Shown here: positions 1 to 7,606 of the stretch, in pieces | How positions within the stretch are numbered: the first letter of the stretch is position 1 | How the letters are laid out: each line of letters opens with the position of its first letter | Assembly: GCA_049522565.1 (NCBI GenBank) | Contig: JBEKNT010000164.1 | Location: 1-13,194, forward strand | Length of the DNA: 13,194 nt | Origin: JASHVB01 sp049522565 | GTDB taxonomy: Bacteria > Pseudomonadota > Alphaproteobacteria > Acetobacterales > Acetobacteraceae | Direction of reading: 5' to 3' | The notes under the pieces: generated by a model | Databases searched by the model: none | What the model saw: the letters and a program-made list of their open reading frames with translations, nothing else | What the model was told of the DNA's origin: nothing | Translations under genes and position numbers: made by a program

Positions 1-989
<989 letters not shown>

Positions 990-993
<4 letters not shown>

Positions 994-1736
994 GCGCGTT
1001 CGATCTGGCTGACAAGGTCTGCATCGTCACCGGCGCCGGCCGCGGCATCGGCCGCGCGATGGCGGAAGCGTTGGCGCGGCATGGCGGTTTCGTCGTGCTG
1101 GTCGGCCGCACCCAGGCCACCTTGGACGCCGCCGCCGACGCGATCGGCGACCGGGTCATGGCGCAGGTGGCCGACGTGGCGCGCGAGGCCGACGTGCTGG
1201 CGCTGCGCGACGCGGTGCTGGCACGCGCCGGGCGGATCGACGTGCTGGTGAACAACGCCGGCGTCAACCCGATCTTTCGCGGCATCGAGCGCATCAGCCT
1301 GGAGGAGTGGCAGCAGATCATCGACGTCAACCTCACCGGCGTGTTCCTGTGCTGCAAGCATATCGGCGGCGCGATGGGGCAGGGGGGCTCCATCATCAAT
1401 GTCAGCTCGGTGGCGGGGCTTGGCGGCCTGCCACGCTCGGTGCCGTACTGCGCGTCCAAGGGCGGCGTGGAGATGCTGACGCGCGGGTTGGCGCTGGATT
1501 GGGCAAAGCGCGGCGTGCGGGTCAACACGCTGGCGCCTGGTTGGGTGGATACCGAACTGACGCACGGGCTGCTGGAACATGACGTGCACGGCAAGCGCTT
1601 GCTCGACCGCACGCCGATGGGCCGCTTCGCCGTGCCGAACGACATGGCGGGCGGCGTGGTGTTCCTGGCCTCCGATGCCTCGGCGTTCATGACCGGGCAG
1701 AGCCTGGTGATCGATGGCGGCTGGACCGCCGAGTAG
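990..1736 (+). CDS. SDR family NAD(P)-dependent oxidoreductase
   Basis: A classical short-chain dehydrogenase/reductase of 248 aa, a normal length. It interconverts a hydroxyl and a ketone using NAD(P)(H). Visible motifs: the nucleotide-binding TGAGRGIG (residues 14-21), DV at 62-63, NNAG (88-91), Asn114, Ser140 and the catalytic YCASK (Tyr153, Lys157), followed by a PGWVDTE segment and a usual C-terminal end (GQSLVIDGGWTAE). All four members of the Asn-Ser-Tyr-Lys tetrad are present, so the enzyme should be active. Arg40 just after the second strand slightly favours NADP(H), but this is weak. The GTG start at 990 overlaps the acyl-CoA dehydrogenase stop and has a GGAG ribosome site at 979-982. 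The coupling suggests a joint role, for example as a 3-hydroxyacyl-CoA dehydrogenase-like step. That role is inference. Confidence 0.93.
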
Positions 1737-1741
1737 ATGGT

Positions 1742-1758
1742 GCCCTGACAGCCAGGGC
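1742..1758 (+). terminator. Short GC hairpin after the SDR gene
   Basis: Perfect 6-bp arms (GCCCTG at 1742-1747, CAGGGC at 1753-1758) with a 5-base loop, starting 5 bases after the SDR stop. No T-tract follows, so it is at best a weak or Rho-assisted terminator. An overlapping alternative pairs 1755-1760 with 1774-1779. Confidence 0.35.
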
Positions 1759-1861
1759 GGCGGGTCGGCAATTCCGCCCGGTCGCACCGGACCGACCGTC
1801 GCTGCGCCGGTTGACCCCTGCACATTTCCCGCCATGACAGGCAAATCCCGAGGTTTCCGAA

Positions 1862-3196
1862 ATGCTGAGCGAAGCCGACAACGTCCTGCTGACCCGCACC
1901 GGGCCGAACACGCCGATGGGCAATCTGTTTCGCCGCTTCTGGCACCCGGTATTGCTCAGCGCGGAACTGCCGGAAGCCGACGGACCACCGGTCCGCGTCA
2001 CGGTCCTCGGCGAAGACCTGCGCGCCTTCCGCGCCACCGACGGATCGGTCGGTCTCGTGTCGCCCCGCTGCCCGCATCGCGGTGCCGATCTCTTCTATGG
2101 CCGTAACGAGCACAACGGCATCCGCTGTGTCTATCACGGCTGGAAATTCGCCACCGACGGAACCTGCCTTGCCATCGCGACCATGGAACCCGGGCCGGCC
2201 CGCGAAACCGCGGAGCAGAATGTCCGCCTCCTCGCCTACCCAACCCGCGAAGCGGGCGGCTTCGTCTGGGCGTATCTCGGTCCGCGCAACGCCGTGCCGC
2301 CCCTGCCGGAACTGGAATTCACTGCCCTGCCGGCCGCGCACGTGTTCGTCTCCAAGAAACTGCAGCAATGCAATTGGGCGCAGGCCTGCGAGGGCGGCCT
2401 CGACACCGCGCACTTCTCCTTCCTGCACATGTCGATTTCCGATGCCGACGACGTCACCGCGCGGTTGCTGACGAAGGTGTCGTCCGGCCCCGACACGGTG
2501 CGCTGGATGCGCGACGACGGTGCGCCGCGCTTCACCATCGCCGATCATCCCGCCGGCCTGGTGCTGGGGGCGGCCCGGCGCGGCGATCCGGGGGAAACCT
2601 ACTGGCGGATCAGCCAGTTCCTGATGCCCAACCACGGCCTCGCGCCCAACGCATTCCCCGGCGAGAACTACCACGGCCAATGCTGGGTGCCGATCGACGA
2701 CACAGCGTGCTGGGTTCACACCTACACCTGGAACCCCGACCGCAAGCTGACCGGCGCGGAACGCGCCCGCTATCGCGCCGGCTCCGGCATCCACGCCCAG
2801 GTCGACGGGGCCTACATCCCGCTCCGCCGCCGCGAAAACGACTATCTTATCGACCGCGCCAGGCAGCGGACCGAGAGCTATACCGGCATCGAGGGCGTGT
2901 CCGAACAGGACGCCTGTATCCAGGACAGTCAGGGCCTGATCGCCGACCGCACCACGGAGCACCTGGGTCCGACGGATATGGGCGTGATCCGCTTCCGCCG
3001 CCTGATCCTGGACGCCGCCCGAGCCCTGGAGAATGGTGCGCCGCCGCTGGCCCTTGCCCATCCGGAAGCTTTCCGGGTGCGCGGCGGTGGTGCGGTCGCG
3101 TCCGCCGATTTGAAGCTGGCCGAGGTGATGCGTGCCCGCTTCGGCCACGAACACGGGCGCATTACGGGAAAGCGCCAAGCCTCGGCAGAGCCCTGA
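1862..3196 (+). CDS. Rieske non-heme iron oxygenase, alpha subunit (phthalate 4,5-dioxygenase-like)
   Basis: A 444-aa ring-hydroxylating or O-demethylating type oxygenase. The N-terminal Rieske domain binds a [2Fe-2S] cluster through CPH (Cys70, His72) and CVYH (Cys89, His92), the standard C-x-H...C-x2-H pattern. The catalytic domain has the mononuclear iron motif D-x2-H-x4-H (Asp181, His184, His189) within EGGLDTAHFSFLH. A conserved segment EQDACIQDSQG (348-358) and DRTTEHLG place it with the phthalate dioxygenase-like single-component alpha subunits. It needs electrons from a reductase, but none is encoded in the window, nor is a small beta subunit. The ATG at 1862 has GAGG at 1850-1853 and MLSEADNVLLTRTGPNTPMG is a typical N-terminus. 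It lies 125 bases after the SDR in the same direction and may have its own promoter. The substrate could be an aromatic acid or ether; it cannot be told from sequence. Confidence 0.92.
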   Translation: MLSEADNVLLTRTGPNTPMGNLFRRFWHPVLLSAELPEADGPPVRVTVLGEDLRAFRATDGSVGLVSPRCPHRGADLFYGRNEHNGIRCVYHGWKFATDGTCLAIATMEPGPARETAEQNVRLLAYPTREAGGFVWAYLGPRNAVPPLPELEFTALPAAHVFVSKKLQQCNWAQACEGGLDTAHFSFLHMSISDADDVTARLLTKVSSGPDTVRWMRDDGAPRFTIADHPAGLVLGAARRGDPGETYWRISQFLMPNHGLAPNAFPGENYHGQCWVPIDDTACWVHTYTWNPDRKLTGAERARYRAGSGIHAQVDGAYIPLRRRENDYLIDRARQRTESYTGIEGVSEQDACIQDSQGLIADRTTEHLGPTDMGVIRFRRLILDAARALENGAPPLALAHPEAFRVRGGGAVASADLKLAEVMRARFGHEHGRITGKRQASAEP

Positions 3197-3340
3197 GGCC
3201 GATGGCGACACCGACCGATCCTGTCCCGCTTGCAACCGGTGCTGTGCTGCGATGGGCGCACTGTACCGGGCCGCAGAGGTGACGGCACGCGCCATGAGAC
3301 TCGCTCCCGGCCCGCTTGCCGCGAAATCGCGCACCTCCGC

Positions 3341-3354
3341 TTGACGTAGATCAA
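3341..3354 (+). promoter_or_regulatory. FNR/FixK-type binding site upstream of the CBS-BON gene
   Basis: TTGACGTAGATCAA matches the FNR/FixK consensus TTGAT-N4-ATCAA at 9 of 10 specified positions. It ends 73 bases before the ATG at 3428. If centred near -41.5, transcription would start near 3389, giving a leader of about 39 bases. The match and position are seen directly; regulation by low oxygen is inferred. No FNR/FixK gene is in the window. Confidence 0.6.
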
Positions 3355-3427
3355 GGCGTGAACGCGCGGCAGGGCCGAAACTGCCGGCCATGCCGCTTCG
3401 GCTTTCGGCAATCAACGGAGGAACCCG

Positions 3428-4129
3428 ATGAACGCCGCTGACATCATGACGCCCGACGTCATCACGGTACGACCTGACACGCCGCTCGACCAAGTGGTCA
3501 CCCTGATGCTGGACAACCGGATCAGCGGGGTTCCAGTGATGGACGAGGACTGCGTCGTCGGCATCGTGACCGAGGGCGATCTGCTGCGGCGGGTCGAACT
3601 CGGCTCCGAACCGCGCCGGTCGCATCTGCTGGAACTGGTCTCCCGCGCCACGCCGCTGGCCGCCGACTATGTGCGGAGCCACGGCCGGAAAGCGTCCGAG
3701 GTCATGACCGAGAATGTCATTACGGTCGATGACACCACGCCGATCGCCGATATCGCGCGCCTACTTGAAGCGCGGCGGATCAAGCGGGTGCCGGTGCTGC
3801 GCGACGGCAAGCTGGCCGGCATCGTCAGCCGCGCCAACCTGTTGCGTGCGCTGGCGACGCGGCTGCAAGCGACGGCGCCGTCGCTGGTTGACGACCAGCG
3901 GATCCGCACCGCGCTGCTGGCCGAACTGCGGCAGCATAAATGGGGCGCGATGGTGGCGCAGCTCGACGTGACGGTCGAGAACGGTGTGGTCGATCTGTGG
4001 GGCGTGGTGCATAGCCAAGAGCAGAAGATGGCGGTGCGCGTCATGGCGGAGAACATGCCCGGCGTGACACGCGTGGAGGACCATCTGGAGGATGTCACCG
4101 CGACGACCATGATGGTGCCGATGGCCTGA
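3428..4129 (+). CDS. CBS-domain pair plus BON domain protein
   Basis: A 233-aa cytoplasmic protein with no signal peptide or membrane span. Two CBS repeats occupy roughly residues 7-60 (MTPDVITVRPDTPL...GIVTEGDLLRR) and 90-145 (MTENVITVDDTTPI...GIVSRANLLRAL). CBS pairs normally bind adenine nucleotides such as AMP, ATP or NAD. A BON domain follows at about 155-225 (VTVENGVVDLWGVVHSQEQKMAV...MPGVTRVEDHL), a fold linked to lipid or envelope binding. No enzymatic or channel domain is attached, so this is a stand-alone energy or stress sensor. The ATG at 3428 has a strong GGAGG at 3418-3422. The gene is isolated: 231 bases from the Rieske gene and 315 from the thiolase, with its own FNR-like site upstream and a hairpin just after its stop. 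CBS-BON proteins in Proteobacteria often accompany stress or low-oxygen regulons. Family call firm; role inferred. Confidence 0.92.
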   Translation: MNAADIMTPDVITVRPDTPLDQVVTLMLDNRISGVPVMDEDCVVGIVTEGDLLRRVELGSEPRRSHLLELVSRATPLAADYVRSHGRKASEVMTENVITVDDTTPIADIARLLEARRIKRVPVLRDGKLAGIVSRANLLRALATRLQATAPSLVDDQRIRTALLAELRQHKWGAMVAQLDVTVENGVVDLWGVVHSQEQKMAVRVMAENMPGVTRVEDHLEDVTATTMMVPMA

Positions 4130-4133
4130 CGTT

Positions 4134-4150
4134 GACCGGCCTGGCCGGTC
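4134..4150 (+). terminator. Hairpin directly after the CBS-BON gene
   Basis: Perfect 7-bp GC-rich arms (GACCGGC at 4134-4140, GCCGGTC at 4144-4150) with loop CTG, 5 bases past the stop codon. The position fits transcription termination, although only TCTG follows instead of a T-run. Confidence 0.5.
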
Positions 4151-4165
4151 TCTGCCTGCGGTATC

Positions 4166-4189
4166 GTCGGCAAACCGCTTGTTGCCGAC
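4166..4189. repeat. Perfect 8-bp inverted repeat with 8-base spacer
   Basis: GTCGGCAA at 4166-4173 and TTGCCGAC at 4182-4189, separated by ACCGCTTG. This could be a second terminator stem for the CBS-BON gene or a binding site for a dimeric regulator. No T-tract follows, which weakens the terminator reading. Confidence 0.45.
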
Positions 4190-4289
4190 AGGGGTTGATC
4201 GTGGCCGCCAGAGCACTTCCACCCTGACTGGAAATGCCCCCGATCGCCTGTCATTGCGGGGACCGCTACCGCGCCTCGCAAGAGACGAA

Positions 4290-4316
4290 CTCCCCCTCCC
4301 ACAAGGGGAGGGGGAG
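4290..4316. repeat. Dispersed C-rich/G-rich hairpin repeat, copy 1
   Basis: CTCCCCCTCCC (4290-4300) pairs perfectly over 11 bp with GGGAGGGGGAG (4306-4316) around loop ACAAG. The reverse complement of part of it (CTCCCCCTCCCCTTGTGGG, 19 bases) occurs exactly at 13141-13159, so this is a dispersed repeat. It may act as a terminator or a transcript-stabilising element. Confidence 0.65.
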
Positions 4317-4444
4317 CGTCTTCCCCCCTGGCGACCTCTGCAGTTTCATCCAGGGCGGGTCGGCCGCCGCCTCGGGGACGCGGCCCCGTCGCCATCGCTG
4401 CCCATATGCGCTAATCTCGCCCACCAGATCAGGAGACCTGAGCC

Positions 4445-5614
4445 ATGACCGAAGCCTGCATCGTCGGCTGGGCGCATTCGCCGTTCGGCCGGTTGGAAGA
4501 CCCCGACATCGAAGCGCTGATCGGCCGCGTCGCCGGCGCGGCGATCGAAGATGCCGGCGTTGCCGCCACCGACATCGACGCCACCTTCGTCAGCCTGTTC
4601 AACAACGGCTTCTCCAAGCAGGACTTTCCCGCGTCGCTGGTGTTGCAGCACGTCCCCGACCTGCGCTTCAAGCCGATCACCCGGTTCGAGAATGCCTGTG
4701 CGTCCGGCTCCGCCGCGGTGCATGGCGCGCGCGACTTCATCGGCGCCGGCCGCGGCCGCTTCGCTCTGGTGATCGGCGTGGAGAAAATGACCGCCACGCC
4801 CGGCAAGGACGTCGGCGACATCCTGCTGAAGGCCTGTTACCAGAAGGAGGAAGGCGATATCCCCGCGGGTTTCGCCGGCGTGTTCGGCCGCATCGCCGAG
4901 CGCTACTTCCAGCGCTACGGCGACCAGTCCGACGCGCTCGCGGCGATCGCGGCGAAAAACCACAAGAATGGCGTGGACAATCCCTATGCGCAGATGCGCA
5001 AGGATCTGGGCTACGATTTCTGCCGCACGGTGTCGGAGAAGAACCCGTACGTCGCGCCGCCGCTGAAGCGCACCGATTGCTCTCTGGTATCGGATGGCGC
5101 CGCCGCGCTGGTGCTGGCGGATGAGGAGACGGCACGCTCGCTGGGCAAGGCGGTGCGCTTCCGTGCCGCGGTGCAGGTCAACGATTTCCTGCCGATCAGC
5201 AAGCGCGACATCACCCAGTTCGAGGGCGCGGCACAGGCGTGGTCGCGTGCATTGGATGCGGCTGACCTGAAGCTGGAGGACCTGTCCTTCGTCGAATCGC
5301 ATGACTGCTTCACCATCGCCGAGTTGCTGGAGTACGAGGCGATGGGCCTGACCGCGCCAGGCCAGGGGGCACGCGCGGTGCTGGAGGGCTGGACGGCGAA
5401 AGACGGCAGGCTGCCGGTGAACCCGTCCGGCGGGTTGAAGGCGAAGGGGCATCCGATCGGCGCCACCGGCGTGTCGATGCACGTGGTCACCGCGATGCAG
5501 CTCACCGGCCAGGCGGGCACGATGCAGTTGCCGAGGGCGGATATCGGCGGGGTGTTCAACATGGGCGGCGCCGCGGTCGCCAATTATGTTTCGATACTGG
5601 AGCAGTTGCGCTGA
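4445..5614 (+). CDS. SCP-x-type thiolase family protein
   Basis: A 389-aa thiolase-fold protein, full length for the family, expected to work on acyl-CoA thioesters in the cytoplasm, typically cleaving 3-ketoacyl-CoA to acetyl- or propionyl-CoA. The nucleophile is Cys85 in ENACASGSAA. HDCF (286-289) replaces the NEAF box of ordinary thiolases, a mark of the SCP2/SCP-x thiolase branch. His336 lies in GGLKAKGHPIGATG. The C-terminal CxG box of classical thiolases is replaced by NMGGAAV (372-378), so the usual second catalytic cysteine is absent there, as in other SCP-x-like members. The ATG at 4445 has AGGAG at 4431-4435. It heads a tight cluster with the acyl-CoA ligase, whose start overlaps its stop, so the pair likely act on the same CoA ester. 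Some branch members prefer branched or sterol side chains; this is only a hint. Confidence 0.92.
   Translation: MTEACIVGWAHSPFGRLEDPDIEALIGRVAGAAIEDAGVAATDIDATFVSLFNNGFSKQDFPASLVLQHVPDLRFKPITRFENACASGSAAVHGARDFIGAGRGRFALVIGVEKMTATPGKDVGDILLKACYQKEEGDIPAGFAGVFGRIAERYFQRYGDQSDALAAIAAKNHKNGVDNPYAQMRKDLGYDFCRTVSEKNPYVAPPLKRTDCSLVSDGAAALVLADEETARSLGKAVRFRAAVQVNDFLPISKRDITQFEGAAQAWSRALDAADLKLEDLSFVESHDCFTIAELLEYEAMGLTAPGQGARAVLEGWTAKDGRLPVNPSGGLKAKGHPIGATGVSMHVVTAMQLTGQAGTMQLPRADIGGVFNMGGAAVANYVSILEQLR
5599..5602 (+). promoter_or_regulatory. Ribosome site supporting a CTG start for the ligase
   Basis: GGAG inside the end of the thiolase gene, with 8 bases to the CTG at 5611. There is no equally well placed ATG, GTG or TTG in the ligase frame between here and 5728, so this site decides the start choice. 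Confidence 0.55.
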
Positions 5615-7155
5615 TTCCGACGAGCAATCTCGCGCATCTGCTGCTGCAAAGCGCGAGACGATTTCCCGACCGGCCGGCGCTGATCTGGCGCGAACACACC
5701 TGGACCTGGGCGGATTTTGCCGCCCGGGTGCAGGCCGCGGCCGGCGCGTTGGCCGAGCATGGGGTGCGGCATGGCGACCGGGTGCTGCTGCACGCGCGCA
5801 ACTCCAACGCCGTGCTGGAGACGATGTTCGCGTCGTGGATGCTTGGCGCGGTGTGGGTGCCGACGAATTTTCGTCTGACACCGCCGGAGGTGGCGTATCT
5901 CGCGTCGTCTTCCGGTGCCGCGGTGCACATCTTCGACGCGGCGTTTCCGCAGCACGCGGCGGCGGCGAGGGCGGAAAATCCTGCGTGCAAGCTGGAGATT
6001 TCCATCGGACCGGGCGTGCTGGAATGGGACGCGCTGGCGGCGCACGGGGGGCCGGTGACGCGCGCCGCCGACGTGGCGTACGACCATCCGGCGTGGTTCT
6101 TCTATACCTCCGGCACGACCGGGCGGCCGAAGGCCGGCGTGTTGACGCACGGACAGATGGAATACGTAATCTGCAACCATCTGTGCGACCTGATGCCCGC
6201 GACGACCGAGCACGACGTTTCGCTGGTGGTGGCGCCATTGTCGCATGGCGCCGGCGTGCACGCTCTGCCGCAAGTGGCGCGTGGTGCCGCCACGGTGCTG
6301 CTGTCGGGCGAGCGGCTGGATTGCGAGGAAGCCTGGCGCCTGGTGGAGCGGCATCGCGTCACCAATATGTTCACCGTGCCGACCATCCTCACCATGCTGA
6401 CGCGGCACGACGCGGTGGACCGCTACGACCATGCGTCGCTGCGCTACGTGATCTATGCCGGCGCGCCGATGTACCGTGCCGACCAGGTGCATGCGCTCGG
6501 CAAGTTGGGAAACGTGCTGGTGCAGTATTTCGGCATGGGCGAGGTAACCGGCAACATCACGGTTCTCCCCCGCGCACTGCACAGCCTGGACGATGCGAAC
6601 ATGCGCGTCGGGAGCTGCGGTGTGCCGCGCACCGGGATGGAGGTCGCCATCCTCGACCTGGACGGGGGGCACCTGCCGCCGGGTACGACAGGCGAGATCT
6701 GTGTGCGCGGTCCGGGCGTGTTCGCCGGCTACCATAACAATCCGGAAGCGACGGCGCAGGCGACGCGGTTCGGCTGGTTCCATACCGGCGACCTCGGGCA
6801 CATGGACGCGCAGGGCTTCGTGTTCATCACCGGCCGCGCGTCGGATATGTACATATCGGGCGGCTCCAACGTGTATCCCCGCGAGATCGAGGAGGTGCTG
6901 CTGACCTACCCGGCCGTCGCGGAGGCTTGCGTGGTCGGTTTGCCGGACGCTCGTTGGGGCGAAAGCGGCGTGGCGGTGCTGGTCGCCGCGGCGGGCGCTG
7001 AGATCGACGAACACGCGTTGCTGGCGCATCTCGACGGCAAGCTGGCAAAATACAAATGGCCGGCGCGCTTTGTCGTCTGGCCGGAGCTGCCGAAATCCGG
7101 CTACGGCAAGGTGATGAAGCGCGAGGTAAAGCAGCGGCTGGAGGAGGCAGGGTGA
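5611..7155 (+). CDS. AMP-binding acyl-CoA ligase, probable CTG start
   Basis: An ANL-superfamily ligase that activates a carboxylic acid with ATP via an acyl-AMP to an acyl-CoA. From the CTG it has 514 aa, normal for the family. Motifs: P-loop YTSGTTGRPKAG (165-176), the A5-like FGMGEVTGN, TGD (392-394), GRASDMYISGGSNVYPREIEE and the C-terminal catalytic Lys500 in SGYGKVMKRE. Start choice: the first ATG/GTG in frame is GTG 5728, which removes 39 residues. The codons before it encode IPTSNLAHLLLQSARRFPDRPAL, a standard N-terminus for this family. They begin at CTG 5611, whose last two bases overlap the thiolase TGA and which has GGAG 8 bases upstream. CTG initiation is therefore likely; ATT at 5614 is the alternative. 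Annotation pipelines would probably shorten this gene. Its stop overlaps the next ATG (TGATG). The acid substrate is unknown. Confidence 0.9.
   Translation: MIPTSNLAHLLLQSARRFPDRPALIWREHTWTWADFAARVQAAAGALAEHGVRHGDRVLLHARNSNAVLETMFASWMLGAVWVPTNFRLTPPEVAYLASSSGAAVHIFDAAFPQHAAAARAENPACKLEISIGPGVLEWDALAAHGGPVTRAADVAYDHPAWFFYTSGTTGRPKAGVLTHGQMEYVICNHLCDLMPATTEHDVSLVVAPLSHGAGVHALPQVARGAATVLLSGERLDCEEAWRLVERHRVTNMFTVPTILTMLTRHDAVDRYDHASLRYVIYAGAPMYRADQVHALGKLGNVLVQYFGMGEVTGNITVLPRALHSLDDANMRVGSCGVPRTGMEVAILDLDGGHLPPGTTGEICVRGPGVFAGYHNNPEATAQATRFGWFHTGDLGHMDAQGFVFITGRASDMYISGGSNVYPREIEEVLLTYPAVAEACVVGLPDARWGESGVAVLVAAAGAEIDEHALLAHLDGKLAKYKWPARFVVWPELPKSGYGKVMKREVKQRLEEAG
7141..7147 (+). promoter_or_regulatory. 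Ribosome site fixing the start of the DOPA dioxygenase-like gene
   Basis: GAGGAGG lies in the last codons of the ligase, 7 bases before the ATG at 7155. It argues against longer in-frame starts such as the one at 7056, which would run deep inside the ligase gene. Confidence 0.7.
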
Positions 7156-7514
7156 TGCAGGACGCACCGAAAGATATCGCCGCGATCGAGGACTATCACG
7201 CGCATGTCTACTATGACCCGGCCAGCAAGGACCGCGCCGCGACGCTCCGCCAGTGGGTGGAGGAGCGGTTCAGCGTGCGCATGGGGCGCTGGCATGACGA
7301 GCCGGTCGGTCCGCATGTGCAGGCGATGTACCAGATCGCGTTCACGCCCGACCTGCTGCCGACGCTGGTGCCGTTCCTGATGTTGAATCGCATGGGGCTG
7401 ACCGTCCTGCTGCACCCGCAATCCGGCCGTCCGCGCGACGACCACACGCTGAACGCGGTATGGATGGGCGAGGTGCTGCCGGTGAAGACCGCGGTGCTGC
7501 GGGAGATAGGCTAA
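7155..7514 (+). CDS. DOPA 4,5-dioxygenase family protein
   Basis: A small 119-aa cytoplasmic protein matching the DOPA 4,5-dioxygenase-like family, whose characterised plant and fungal members perform extradiol ring cleavage of a catechol. Bacterial members are mostly uncharacterised. Visible conserved histidines are His15 and His17 in DYHAHVYYD, His54 in GPHVQAMYQ, His87 in LLHPQSG and His97 in DDHT, consistent with a non-heme metal site. The length fits the family (about 105-120 aa). The ATG at 7155 shares one base with the ligase stop and has a strong ribosome site at 7141-7147, so expression is coupled to the ligase. The same frame is open farther upstream to 7056, but that part is an artefact of the ligase sequence. 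The context suggests a catechol-like or otherwise oxygenated aromatic intermediate. Whether the protein really cleaves rings is not shown by the sequence. Confidence 0.9.
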   Translation: MQDAPKDIAAIEDYHAHVYYDPASKDRAATLRQWVEERFSVRMGRWHDEPVGPHVQAMYQIAFTPDLLPTLVPFLMLNRMGLTVLLHPQSGRPRDDHTLNAVWMGEVLPVKTAVLREIG

Positions 7515-7532
7515 CCTCTCCCGCCGCGGGAG
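7514..7532 (+). terminator. Short hairpin after the DOPA dioxygenase-like gene
   Basis: CTCCCG (7518-7523) pairs with CGGGAG (7527-7532) around CCG, right after the stop codon. The 11 bases ACCTCTCCCGC at 7514-7524 are identical to 8957-8967, the left arm of the hairpin before the second hydroxy-acid oxidase, so this is a partial copy of that repeat. No T-tract follows. Confidence 0.4.
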
Positions 7533-7542
7533 CGCTGTACAG

Positions 7543-7570
7543 TTGACATCCCGTCTGCCGCCTTCATCAT
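7543..7570 (+). promoter_or_regulatory. Possible sigma-70-like promoter before the first hydroxy-acid oxidase
   Basis: A perfect TTGACA at 7543-7548 is followed after 16 bases by CATCAT at 7565-7570, which matches TATAAT at 4 of 6 positions. It sits after the hairpin at 7518-7532 and 37 bases before the ATG at 7607, where a promoter would be expected if the oxidase genes form a separate unit. Confidence 0.4.
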
Positions 7571-7606
7571 CGCTGCATCGGGGGAGAAGTCCCAGGGGAA
7601 TAACCA

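Larger units (their letters stand above)
4130..4444. other. Gene-free interval with three hairpins and repeat sequence
   Basis: 315 bases between the CBS-BON and thiolase genes. It holds the terminator-like hairpin at 4134-4150, a perfect 8-bp inverted repeat at 4166-4189, and a polypyrimidine/polypurine hairpin repeat at 4290-4316. I see no credible coding frame: forward frames crossing it have no family resemblance or good ribosome site. A weak -10-like GCTAAT lies at 4410-4415 without a convincing -35 partner. The only clear functional site near its end is AGGAG at 4431-4435, the ribosome site of the thiolase. Confidence 0.7.

Noticed and set aside
1811..1839. TTGACC at 1811 as a promoter for the Rieske gene
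   Set aside because: The best -10 match at suitable spacing has only three matching bases, too weak to list as a feature.
3202..3282. A 26-codon frame after the Rieske gene
   Set aside because: No ribosome site, no hydrophobic span, no recognisable motif; expected by chance.
4290..4316. CRISPR-like or tandem repeat
   Set aside because: There is a single hairpin copy here and another about 8.8 kb away; no regularly spaced repeats or spacers anywhere in the window.
4346..6238. A 630-codon open frame on the minus strand over the thiolase and ligase
   Set aside because: Antisense to two clear enzymes; low-complexity Arg/Pro/Ala composition and no motif.
7056..7154. Earlier start for the DOPA dioxygenase-like gene
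   Set aside because: It would add 33 residues translated from within the ligase gene. The ATG at 7155 has a strong ribosome site and gives the family's usual length.
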